Part shown: piece by piece, positions 1 to 6,909 of the stretch | Layout: each line of letters begins with the position of its first letter | Position numbering within the stretch: position 1 is the stretch's first letter | Source of the DNA: Magnetococcales bacterium | GTDB taxonomy: Bacteria > Pseudomonadota > Magnetococcia > Magnetococcales > UBA8363 | Assembly: GCA_015232645.1 (NCBI GenBank) | Contig: JADFZF010000009.1 | Coordinates: 1 to 38,020 of the forward strand | Reading direction: 5' to 3' | DNA: 38,020 nt | Program-made: the position numbers and the translations under genes | Notes under the pieces: model-generated | What the model was told of the DNA's origin: nothing | What the model saw: only the letters and a program-made list of their open reading frames with translations | Databases searched by the model: none

Positions 1-258
1 GGACAGGACTTCGTTCTTCGCCGCCAGTTTGGCTTCAAGTTCGCGGATCCGTTTCTGGTCTTGGCCCCGATCCAAATCACGACCACCCTGCAATGCCATG
101 GCGGCATTCTCAAACAAAGCACGCTGCCAACGGTAAACCATGGTCGGGTGACATCCAGACTCATCACACAAATCCGAGAGCGCCTCCCGTTCTACCAAGT
201 GCCGTTTCAGAATGATAGCCTTCTCCTCGTAGCTGTACTTCCGTCTCTTCTTGCTCAT
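1..258 (-). CDS. IS3-family transposase OrfA, partial (runs off the left edge)
   Basis: The minus strand reads open from an ATG at 258 to the window edge (86 codons, C-terminus missing). It starts MSKKRRKYSYEEKAIILKRH and continues with a helix-turn-helix segment (DLCDESGCHPTMVYRWQRAL) and a charged leucine-zipper-like stretch (RIRELEAKLAAKNEVLS). This order is typical of the small OrfA protein of IS3-family elements, which binds the IS ends and, after frameshifting, forms the OrfAB transposase. A strong ribosome site (GGAGG, about 5 bases from the ATG) supports the start. It points away from the orfB fragment at 322-783, so the two are not one intact element. Sequence left of the window would show whether a complete orfB follows. 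Confidence 0.85.
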   Translation of the reverse strand, partial: MSKKRRKYSYEEKAIILKRHLVEREALSDLCDESGCHPTMVYRWQRALFENAAMALQGGRDLDRGQDQKRIRELEAKLAAKNEVLS

Positions 259-321
259 GTCTCACCTCCTGGTTGATCACGCTTGATACACTTATTTCAC
301 GATCAATTCCAGGTGGACTAA

Positions 322-783
322 AACAAAATCATCATTCAACGCGCCAAGGAACGGCATATTGGAATCCGTCCACGCATTATTTCGGACAACGGCCCCCAGT
401 TCATTGCAAAGGATTTCAAGGTCTTCATCCGGGAATCGGGAATGACTCATGTGCGAACGTCACCCTATTATCCCCAGAGTAACGGCAAGATCGAACGTTG
501 GCACAGAACCTTGAAGCAGGAGAGCATCCGGCCCAAGACCCCGTTGTCGCTGGATGACGCCCGGCGACTGGTATCCAATTATGTGACCCACTACAATGAA
601 GTTCGTCTCCACAGCGCCATCGGTTACGTCACCCCGATGGCCAAATTGGAAGGTCGGGAGGAACAGATTTTTAAAGAGCGGGACCGTAAACTCGAAGCGG
701 CAAGAGAGCGACGAAAGGCCAAACGAAGCCACCCTTTAATGGCCGCTTTTACGACCCCAGAAATAACCACTACCGCCCATTGA
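322..783 (+). pseudogene. IS3-family transposase OrfB, C-terminal fragment
   Basis: An open frame follows a stop codon at 319-321 and ends with TGA at 781-783. It encodes the second half of an rve/DDE integrase core: IIQRAKERHIGIRPRIISDN, then GPQFIAKDF, then SPYYPQSNGKIERWHRTLK and the tail LHSAIGYVTP. The second catalytic Asp (ISDNGPQF) and the final Glu (NGKIERWH) are both visible. The N-terminal DDE half, including the first Asp, is absent, and no proper start exists upstream in frame. The fragment is cut at its 5' side by the divergent OrfA element and at its 3' side abuts an IS1634-like remnant, so this is a decayed, nested IS region. A start at ATG 442 would miss part of the catalytic core. 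Confidence 0.85.
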
Positions 784-1041
784 TGGCAAGTGGCGTTTGA
801 TCAATTCCCGGTGAACCAGTACAACATGACCATGTGGCAAAGAGTGCTTGATGCTCATGGCGGACTCGGCGGGGATCATGCGTCCGCCCTTGAGCACAAC
901 GCGAATGGCCTCGATCACCTCGTCCGGCAGACCCGTCAGGTTGCCGAGAGTGCGTTTCTTGACCTTGCCGTCCTCACGGTAACACTCCCGCAACAGGACA
1001 GTAGGGTGAGACTTGCGATTGGGGACTCGTTCGATATGCAT
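784..1041 (-). pseudogene. IS1634-like transposase, N-terminal fragment
   Basis: The reading frame from ATG 1041 encodes MHIERVPNRKSHPTVLLREC, then a segment with KVKKRTLGNLTGLPDEVIEA and SLPHGHVVLV. This is the characteristic N-terminus of IS1634/IS4-superfamily transposases, which are normally about 550 residues. Similarity ends near 810, where the frame runs into the end of the oppositely oriented IS3 orfB fragment and stops at 736. Only about 77 native residues remain, so the gene is dead. Its upstream terminus must lie in the AT-rich stretch right of 1041, next to the yjbQ-like gene that lacks a start codon. Confidence 0.75.
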
Positions 1042-1170
1042 GGGTATGAATCATACGGCATACATATTTACAATGCAAGGAAAATTTTTAATTATACATG
1101 ACTACATTTTTTCACTCAAATCAAACCTATCTCGTTGATTTTTTTGGGCTGGAAAGTATTTCTCAAGTAG

Positions 1171-1578
1171 AAAGTCCGGATCAATATCGCTACACATCAA
1201 CCCGAAGAACTGGTCGATATTACCCACCAGGTTCAACATGTCGTCGATCAAAGTGGCATTCGTAATGGCTTGGTATCGGTTTATGCGCAGGGGGCTACAG
1301 CGGCAATCATGATCCAGGAAAATTGGGATGATTCAGTACAGAAAGATGTAATCAACATGTTGCGAAAGATCATACCCAAAGGGGTCTGGCTTCATGACAG
1401 ACAGGACGGCAATGGTGATGCCCATCTCAAGGCAGGTTTGGTTGGCCCGTCGCAATCCATACCTTTAATCGACGGTCGTCTGGGATTGTCGCAGTGGCAG
1501 AACATCTTTTTTTGCGAATTTGACGGCCCGCGCAGCCGCCGAACGATCATATGCACCGTTCTGCGGGACGACAAATGA
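1171..1578 (+). pseudogene. yjbQ: YjbQ/UPF0047 family protein without a visible start codon
   Basis: A frame open from just after a TAG (1168-1170) to TGA 1578 encodes about 135 residues, close to the usual 137-140 of the YjbQ family (called secondary thiamine-phosphate synthase in some annotations). Family signatures are visible: EELVDIT near the N-terminus, AQGATAAIMIQEN, GNGDAHLKAGLVGPSQSIPL, and the C-terminal WQNIFFCEFDGPRSRR. Similarity begins immediately after the TAG, but no ATG, GTG or TTG lies there; the first usable codon is TTG 1270, which would delete about 33 conserved residues. Either a rare start (for example ATC 1180) is used or the start was lost, perhaps through the adjacent IS insertion. 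The rest of the frame is intact, so any inactivation would be recent. Confidence 0.65.
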
Positions 1579-1767
1579 AGCATGACGGTTAGGGAAGTTC
1601 CATCATTTGGATCGGTGATCTTTATATGCCAGAAAGACCATCCCAGCAAATATGTTTCCCCCTCTCCAAGGGAGGACCTCCAGGGCACTACACAAAAAGC
1701 AGACCCTGAAAGATGATCGCGAACCCCTTGATGAATCAAAGAGGAGTCACCATTGCCGCCAAGGGGT
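1579..1767. other. Intergenic region between convergent yjbQ-like and small mam-linked gene
   Basis: The two flanking genes converge here. I see no convincing hairpin plus T-run and no open frame resembling a real gene; the open frames covering this stretch are antisense to the flanking genes. Confidence 0.5.
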
Positions 1768-2133
1768 CTACCTTGTCGAAGATTCATCCATGCTCTTGAC
1801 GGGTTCCATCTCTGGATCAGCAGTCGCCTCAACAGGAATGGGGGTGGGATCATCGCCCAGTGAGCGGCGGATATGCGTCGCCGATGGCCTCAAGGAGGGA
1901 TCCAGTGGCAGTTCATGACTCAATTCTTCCTCGGAAGAGTCCCCCTTGCTCAACTTTTCCTTGATTAATTCGACCCCCTCCCTGGCCCGACCGACGGCAA
2001 ATCGATTAAGTTCCACCAAACCAGCGATCATGTCGCCAAGAATATTGAAGACACCCGTCCCCATGTTCTCAACGCGAATCTCGACGATCTCCTCGCCACT
2101 GCTGGCCGTTTGTACAGTTTCATTGACCATCAT
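1768..2133 (-). CDS. Small MamK-linked protein sharing a motif with the MamJ-like protein
   Basis: This encodes 121 residues downstream of mamK in the same direction (82-base gap). I chose ATG 2133 (MMVNETVQ) because a GAGG ribosome site lies 7 bases upstream; a longer frame from GTG 2223 would overlap the end of mamK and has no such site. The protein has a conserved-looking core, VENMGTGVFNILGDMIAGLV, followed by a basic/acidic helix (REGVELIKEKLSKGDSSEEE) and a Pro/Asp-rich tail. The core resembles VEGLGSGIANLLGDAVGGVV near the C-terminus of the MamJ-like protein at 3362-6214. It has no signal peptide; the core could be a membrane-associating amphipathic or hydrophobic helix. I do not recognise a named family. 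Position after mamK corresponds to mamL in Magnetospirillum, but the sequence does not resemble MamL. Confidence 0.7.
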   Translation of the reverse strand: MMVNETVQTASSGEEIVEIRVENMGTGVFNILGDMIAGLVELNRFAVGRAREGVELIKEKLSKGDSSEEELSHELPLDPSLRPSATHIRRSLGDDPTPIPVEATADPEMEPVKSMDESSTR

Positions 2134-2215
2134 GTCACTACCTCGCAAATAGTTGGCCCTCATCCCCCTGCCCTGGCAAGACACGGGCCCGCTTTGACGA
2201 ATGGGCGCGACGGTG

Positions 2216-3256
2216 TCATCCACCGATCACATCACCAACCTGGTTCCAGTATTCCAATGGCAGTTCAGTGGCCATCTTCAAGGCCCCCAAGGAACCCGCA
2301 TAAATCGGATCATCCACCAGATGGACGCGGACGTCGCCATAATCACGCAGGCTGTCCGCAAGAACGCGATCCAACCCCCGCATCCGAGATCCGCCACCGG
2401 CCAGAATGATATTTCCAACCACCTCTTCCTGGTTTTCAGGATCAAATATGGTGATCAACTGCTGGACGTTTTCGATGATGTCCGGAACAATAGCCTCGCA
2501 GGCCATGCGAACTTCGCGAGTGATTTCATGGGGCTGGGGTTTTCCATTAGCACGAAGATTGACGATGATATCCTGTTCAGGTTGGCCGACAAACCCGAAT
2601 TGATCCTTGATCTTTTGCGCCAACAAGGTGGTGATCTGAACATTAGGATAAGACTCGGAAATCAGGCTTGTCAAAAAATTGTCTACATGATTACCGGCCT
2701 TCATCAAGGTCACCTGTTCTTCCGCCCCGGGAATGGTCCCACGCATGGCGCAAATATCGATGGTCCCGGCTCCGATGTCAATGATGATGGCATTGGTCAA
2801 CTTGTTGAGGCCATAGGCCACCATGAAAGGCTCGGATACCACCATGGAAAAATGCATCAGCTCGTTGGTGATCCGCAACAGTTGATTTTTATTGGAAATG
2901 GAAGCGCGCGCCGGAACTCCGAGGATACCGCATACCCGGTCTCCTGGTTGAGGATGGGCCAGGGAAATGGCATATTGAATCAACTCTTTGGCCGCCTGGG
3001 TATCTTTTTCACTCGCTTCTTTCAAAACCCCGTCTTCCAGGGGAAAATGAATATTCAAATAGGACCGACGGTCCAGGGCCTCCTCGCCAACGACGTTGGT
3101 TTGGTCCAAAAGCTTGACCCCGATGATATCCTTGGGGTAACCCACGACCGAACGGACCGCTTCCTTGGTCCCCCGGTTGGATACCACGGTTGTCCTTGAT
3201 GTGCCCAGGTCAATGCCCAGAAAAAGGTTTCTGCCCTGTTGCGAGGATGATTCCAT
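2216..3256 (-). CDS. mamK: MamK, actin-like magnetosome filament protein
   Basis: This encodes 346 residues, the usual MamK length. MamK polymerises into ATP-driven cytoplasmic filaments that align and segregate magnetosome chains. The actin-fold ATP-binding motifs are in order: phosphate-1 LFLGIDLGTSRTTVVSNRG (residues 11-29), phosphate-2 IIIDIGAGTIDICA (157-170) and adenosine motif NIILAGGGSRMRGL (282-295). Family hallmarks include SVVGYPKDIIG (36-46), VVSEPFMVAYGL (139-150; Glu142 corresponds to the Glu linked to ATPase activity in Magnetospirillum MamK) and the C-terminal YWNQVGDV. Overall similarity to Magnetospirillum MamK, as I remember it, is high from end to end, well above that to MreB or ParM. 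The start ATG 3256 has AGGGG 6-7 bases upstream. It follows the MamJ-like gene by 105 bases, the same order as mamJ-mamK in Magnetospirillum. Confidence 0.95.
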   Translation of the reverse strand: MESSSQQGRNLFLGIDLGTSRTTVVSNRGTKEAVRSVVGYPKDIIGVKLLDQTNVVGEEALDRRSYLNIHFPLEDGVLKEASEKDTQAAKELIQYAISLAHPQPGDRVCGILGVPARASISNKNQLLRITNELMHFSMVVSEPFMVAYGLNKLTNAIIIDIGAGTIDICAMRGTIPGAEEQVTLMKAGNHVDNFLTSLISESYPNVQITTLLAQKIKDQFGFVGQPEQDIIVNLRANGKPQPHEITREVRMACEAIVPDIIENVQQLITIFDPENQEEVVGNIILAGGGSRMRGLDRVLADSLRDYGDVRVHLVDDPIYAGSLGALKMATELPLEYWNQVGDVIGG

Positions 3257-3284
3257 GCTTTACCCCTGTCATCGGTTTGCAGAT

Positions 3285-3339
3285 GCCGGACTTCGACCCA
3301 TGTGGTTCCGGCGAATGATTCCTTAGTGGCCGCGCGGCC
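3285..3339 (-). other. Inverted repeats between the MamJ-like gene and mamK
   Basis: Two dyads lie in the 105-base gap. One is a 6-base-pair stem, GCCGGA (3285-3290) with TCCGGC (3307-3312). The other is a perfect 12-base palindrome, GGCCGCGCGGCC (3328-3339). Neither is followed by a T-run on the minus strand, so they are not classical terminators. They might stabilise the mRNA end or modulate the ratio of the two proteins; this role is inference. Confidence 0.35.
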
Positions 3340-3361
3340 TTGTTTTGGGTCTTCCTCTAAA

Positions 3362-6214
3362 CTAACTTTTTGACTTGGTACCTGTTCTCCCGATCGTATA
3401 GCCGATCAACCCCCCCAGAGTCCCTAACGATCCCAGAAGAATATCGATACCACCAGTCGTGATCTGGGCAGCGCCGCCCAAAATGCCACGGATTCCTCCG
3501 CCCACGCGACGTAAACCCGACTCGGATGCAGGCGTCGGGCGGTGCTGGGAGACCATTTTTGCACGCGATTTGAGATCGGACTGCCGCGCATCAACCTGGA
3601 TGGTGGCCGTTCTGGAAACCGTAAACAGGGAAACGACTCCTCCCACGGCATCACCCAGAAGGTTGGCAATTCCCGAACCCAATCCCTCGACCGGAACCTG
3701 CCCCAGGTCCGGGCCACGACCTGAGGGGACGAAATCTTCACTCCTGGCCAACCGCCGCGATACCGGTTGAAGCTGACCGACTGCCACGGTCCCCGAAACT
3801 GAACCGTTGGCGGTACGGGAGGTGGATTTGACCACTTTGTCAAGGACAGGGGCTCTGGTCCCGCCCGCAAGGCGATTCTCCTTGGCAGGAATGGTCACCA
3901 CGAAATGGGTGTTTTTTGTTGCCGTGGGTCGAGTCCGGGTCGAAGTGACATGCGGCGTTTCAGCCGCATTGGCAACAGCAGCCTGGCCCTTAAGGACCCC
4001 GGCGTTGATGTTGACCCGTCCCAACGGCGATTGAGTTGAGTTACCCATCGGTTCTGCGACAGGTGTTGCTGGTGCAAGGCGAACTTTTCCCTGAGGGGAT
4101 GGCGTGGGAATGGAGGGATTGGCAGCGGGTGTGTTCGCCTTCCTTGGCGGCAGTGGCACGGAGGATGGAGGGGCCGAGACCTCCTGGGCCCTGGAGGCTG
4201 AAACGTTGCCCGCCATCGACGATCGGGGAGGACGATGGTCATCACCCCGTTGAGAATCGGCAGTGACAACCTTGCTCTGCCCATCCTTGGGGGGGGCGGC
4301 CGCTGGGGGGGGCACGGTACCGGTGCCACCGCTTGGAGAAGGTGCCGGCTTGAAGGCGATCCCTTTGTTCACAGGGGCCCTTCTTGCCGACAGCTCATCT
4401 TCAGCTGGCCCTGAAAGCGATCTTGAACCGGAAGTTTGACTATTTTTCTGAACCATCCGGGTCGCCTCCTGGGGACGCGCCGCGGTCGCCTGCGCCTGAC
4501 TTTTTTGTACGACTACAGAGCCAGCCGGCCTGGATGCCATGGCTTCCGATGGGGCCAAGTCCGGTGAAGATGTCCCTGGGGCATGCTTGACTGCCGCTTG
4601 AGGTTTGAGACTGGACACCTCCCGTTGGCCACCGGACTTGGGGCCCGGTGTCACAGCCGTCCTCGGAAGGGGGGGGGCGGGAGCGGTTTTCGTGGAAGAA
4701 GAATCGTTCGCAAACCGTGGCCTCGGACCAGAGGGAGGGGGGACCACCACCGCCTTGACCGGAATTGGATGGGCGTTCACGGAGGCCGAGGAACGTGATT
4801 TTGCTTCCAGATTGGCCGATGGCACCGAAGTGGGTTTGACCTCCCTGGCGATCACATGCTTCTTTGTCTCGGGGTCCTGACGATTCGTCTGGGCCGCCAA
4901 TGGCACACCGCTGGTCGGGTAGGAGCGAAGGCCCGCGACAGGCACCTTAGCCTCCGAATCGAGATGGAAAGGATTGGTCTTGGATTTGGCTGCCGCCGCA
5001 GCCCGAGCGGGCAATGACTGTGTCGCCGACCCGGATGGAGGTTTTGTTGAAACAGCCGGAAGGCTTCGCGTATTTGAGGAGTCGGCGGGCATTGTCTTAG
5101 CCTCCCTTGCGGCAATCGGGGTATTGGCCAGGGCGCCATGCTTCTCTATCGTTAAGCCGGGACCCGCAATTTGTTCGTGAACGAAGGGGACCCCTTTAAA
5201 ATGGCCTGCACGTCGATAACGTAAGTTCGGCCGAGGCTGACCAGAGTCGGTCTCCGCCTCGCGGGGATTGGGACCGACATGGGCGCCACGGACTTGACGA
5301 GGTCGTTGACCCTGGCTGGAGATCACCTTGAGCCAATTAGATTTGTTTTCCACCCCCGCCAGGGTCTCAAAATCCGTGACCGACAAAGAAAGTGGCTCCG
5401 GCGGCGGGACGAATGCCTGCTCCACCGGTTGATGGCGTAAGCTTCCGGCAGCCTCGGTTGCCTTAAGGGCGGATGATTTGCGCGTTATGGACGCCTGTGT
5501 CACCGCAACCGATTCGGCCCCTTCAAGCACGGCCCGACGCGCCGGGATCAGATCCTCTGTTTTTTTCGGGGATGGCACCGCCCCTTGAGCGGCTGGTTCG
5601 CGATTCGAAGGCTGCTCCTTTTGCTTCTGCGAATTGGAAACCGATGGAGCGACACGACCCTCTGCCGCAATGGTCTCCGGGCTGTGGCGCAGCCCTCCGC
5701 TTGACAATTTTTCCTTGAGAAAACGATTCAATGGTGAGACCTCCCACCCTTCCGACCGGACCGGTTTGGGTCGGAGGGGAGGGGCTGCGTCCGCCCCATG
5801 TCCCGAATGAATCGGAGCCGTAAGCGGAGATTCGGCTGCCACACCGGCATCCCCCATTGATTCCGACGGTGAAGAACTCTGAGGTGCCAATCCTTCCTTT
5901 CCCTCGGTGATCACTCTAAGCTCGGCGGGATCAGGGATCTTTTTTATGTTGCCTCGGTGGGCCAAATTGATCCCTCCAACCTGAAAACCATTAAAATCAT
6001 CGGGACCATTGACCGATGCGGCCACGGGGGACAATGAGGTTGCGGATTCGGGCCCGTCCATCGTCAAGGGTCCCACGCTGACCCCTTCCGGTGGGGTGGG
6101 GGGGCGGCGATCCTCAGACACCGGTTGCCCACGCGCCAGCAGGGCTGTGGCCTGTTTAAGCGCGGCCAACCCCTTCATGGCATTGCCCCTGGATCCGATC
6201 ATATCCTGTTCCAT
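3362..6214 (-). CDS. Large low-complexity MamJ-like protein
   Basis: This encodes 950 residues. Residues from about 30 to 835 are rich in Pro, Ala, Ser, Lys and Arg and look disordered, with scattered short recurrent motifs but no recognisable domain. The last 110 residues are different: VPVEGLGSGIANLLGDAVGG, then a linker, then a Gly-rich hydrophobic stretch ending GGLIGYTIGRTGTKSKS. MamJ, which tethers magnetosomes to MamK filaments, is likewise a variable low-complexity protein ending in a Gly-rich hydrophobic domain that begins with a similar VPVEDL-type motif (from memory), and it too is encoded directly before mamK. I infer a MamJ-like adaptor role, although this protein is about twice as long and basic/Pro-rich rather than acidic. 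The start ATG 6214 has only a weak ribosome site; ATG 6202 or 6178 are alternatives. The gene carries G/C runs of 8-9 bases (4289-4296, 4305-4312, 4669-4677). Confidence 0.7.
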   Translation of the reverse strand: MEQDMIGSRGNAMKGLAALKQATALLARGQPVSEDRRPPTPPEGVSVGPLTMDGPESATSLSPVAASVNGPDDFNGFQVGGINLAHRGNIKKIPDPAELRVITEGKEGLAPQSSSPSESMGDAGVAAESPLTAPIHSGHGADAAPPLRPKPVRSEGWEVSPLNRFLKEKLSSGGLRHSPETIAAEGRVAPSVSNSQKQKEQPSNREPAAQGAVPSPKKTEDLIPARRAVLEGAESVAVTQASITRKSSALKATEAAGSLRHQPVEQAFVPPPEPLSLSVTDFETLAGVENKSNWLKVISSQGQRPRQVRGAHVGPNPREAETDSGQPRPNLRYRRAGHFKGVPFVHEQIAGPGLTIEKHGALANTPIAAREAKTMPADSSNTRSLPAVSTKPPSGSATQSLPARAAAAAKSKTNPFHLDSEAKVPVAGLRSYPTSGVPLAAQTNRQDPETKKHVIAREVKPTSVPSANLEAKSRSSASVNAHPIPVKAVVVPPPSGPRPRFANDSSSTKTAPAPPLPRTAVTPGPKSGGQREVSSLKPQAAVKHAPGTSSPDLAPSEAMASRPAGSVVVQKSQAQATAARPQEATRMVQKNSQTSGSRSLSGPAEDELSARRAPVNKGIAFKPAPSPSGGTGTVPPPAAAPPKDGQSKVVTADSQRGDDHRPPRSSMAGNVSASRAQEVSAPPSSVPLPPRKANTPAANPSIPTPSPQGKVRLAPATPVAEPMGNSTQSPLGRVNINAGVLKGQAAVANAAETPHVTSTRTRPTATKNTHFVVTIPAKENRLAGGTRAPVLDKVVKSTSRTANGSVSGTVAVGQLQPVSRRLARSEDFVPSGRGPDLGQVPVEGLGSGIANLLGDAVGGVVSLFTVSRTATIQVDARQSDLKSRAKMVSQHRPTPASESGLRRVGGGIRGILGGAAQITTGGIDILLGSLGTLGGLIGYTIGRTGTKSKS

Positions 6215-6313
6215 GACGGTTCTTTCATGTTCAGTCTGGACAGCCTGACTCTCCAGGCACCGATCGTCAGCTCACCATCATACCTTCGCCGCTCGTCGGA
6301 TGCCAGATCGCCT

Positions 6314-6338
6314 CTTTCGTTATCGGCAATTACGAAAG
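6314..6338. promoter_or_regulatory. Inverted repeat, possible operator before the mamJ-like/mamK unit
   Basis: Perfect 7-base arms, CTTTCGT (6314-6320) and ACGAAAG (6332-6338), are separated by 11 bases. The dyad lies just downstream of the candidate -10 at 6344-6349 on the minus strand, so it would cover the likely transcription start. That is a standard position for a repressor site. The regulator is unknown. Confidence 0.4.
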
Positions 6339-6343
6339 CAAAC

Positions 6344-6352
6344 ATCATACCA
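6344..6352 (-). promoter_or_regulatory. Candidate extended -10 promoter for the mamJ-like/mamK unit
   Basis: On the minus strand the bases TGGTATGAT form an extended -10 (TGn plus TATGAT), about 130 bases before the MamJ-like start and after the terminator at 6403-6429. No good -35 is visible, which is tolerated by extended -10 promoters. A second TATGAT occurs at 6277-6282 without the TG extension. Confidence 0.35.
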
Positions 6353-6402
6353 TGGAAACCATCCACCCGACTCCTCTGGTTACGACGGCCCGGCGCAATC
6401 AG

Positions 6403-6429
6403 AAAAAAAACGGGACAGTATGGCTGTCC
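6403..6429 (-). terminator. Rho-independent terminator after the 133-residue orphan
   Basis: On the minus strand a perfect GGACAG/CTGTCC stem with a 5-base loop (6413-6429) is followed by CG and eight T residues (6410-6403). It ends the TPR-SPOR transcription unit and makes the MamJ-like gene the start of a separate one. Confidence 0.85.
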
Positions 6430-6494
6430 AGAGCAACACCGGAGAAAACGTGGAAGGGTGTCTTCTCTTGCCGAATCATTATTTCAGAAAAAAA

Positions 6495-6896
6495 TTATTT
6501 GTAAATGGCCGCCTTTCTGGAACCGGCATCTGAAAAAGTTTTCAGCCAACTGTTCCGGAATCGTCCCAAAGTTCGGGATAACCGCCGACTATCCGCCGGG
6601 GTGATCAGACCGGCAGCCATGGCCTTGAGAATACGCCCCCACAGACGGTCCAGATCGCCCGGGGTGGCGGGCGGGTAAGCCTCCAAATATTGCGTCAATT
6701 CGTCAATCAGCGACACCGAAGACATAGCAGGCTGCGTCATGAGGGGCGACTCGGCGGTAGGCAAGGATTCCTTTTCGGCCAACAATTGCTCCGAAAGCTG
6801 GCGTTGCCGTTGACGGACCAGAAACGAACGGGCGGTCTCCGAGCTGATGCTTTGGATCCGACGGCGAATGGAACACGGTGGGGGTAAACCGGACAT
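6495..6896 (-). CDS. Hypothetical protein, 133 residues, after the TPR-SPOR gene
   Basis: I do not recognise this protein. From ATG 6896 (MSGLPPPCSIRRRIQS), with AAGAGG just upstream, it is 133 residues; starts at 6935 or 7016 in the same frame would overlap the SPOR gene. The N-terminal half is basic and helical (SFLVRQRQRQLSEQLLAEKE). The C-terminal half has a plausible folded helical domain (SLIDELTQYLEAYPP, then DLDRLWGRILKAMAAGLITP). There is no signal peptide or membrane segment, so it is probably cytoplasmic. Its start lies 14 bases past the SPOR gene stop, and a terminator follows 66 bases after its own stop, so it is the last gene of that unit. The frame could be real on position alone; function is unknown. 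Confidence 0.6.
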   Translation of the reverse strand: MSGLPPPCSIRRRIQSISSETARSFLVRQRQRQLSEQLLAEKESLPTAESPLMTQPAMSSVSLIDELTQYLEAYPPATPGDLDRLWGRILKAMAAGLITPADSRRLSRTLGRFRNSWLKTFSDAGSRKAAIYK

Positions 6897-6909
6897 ACGC
6901 CTCTTCAAT

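Noticed and set aside
1392-1853. Minus-strand open frame of 153 codons
   Set aside because: It is antisense to the yjbQ-like gene and overlaps the end of the 121-residue gene; composition is non-protein-like.
2201-3199. Plus-strand open frame of 332 codons
   Set aside because: It is antisense to mamK, whose product matches MamK end to end; the plus frame has no domain and no ribosome site.
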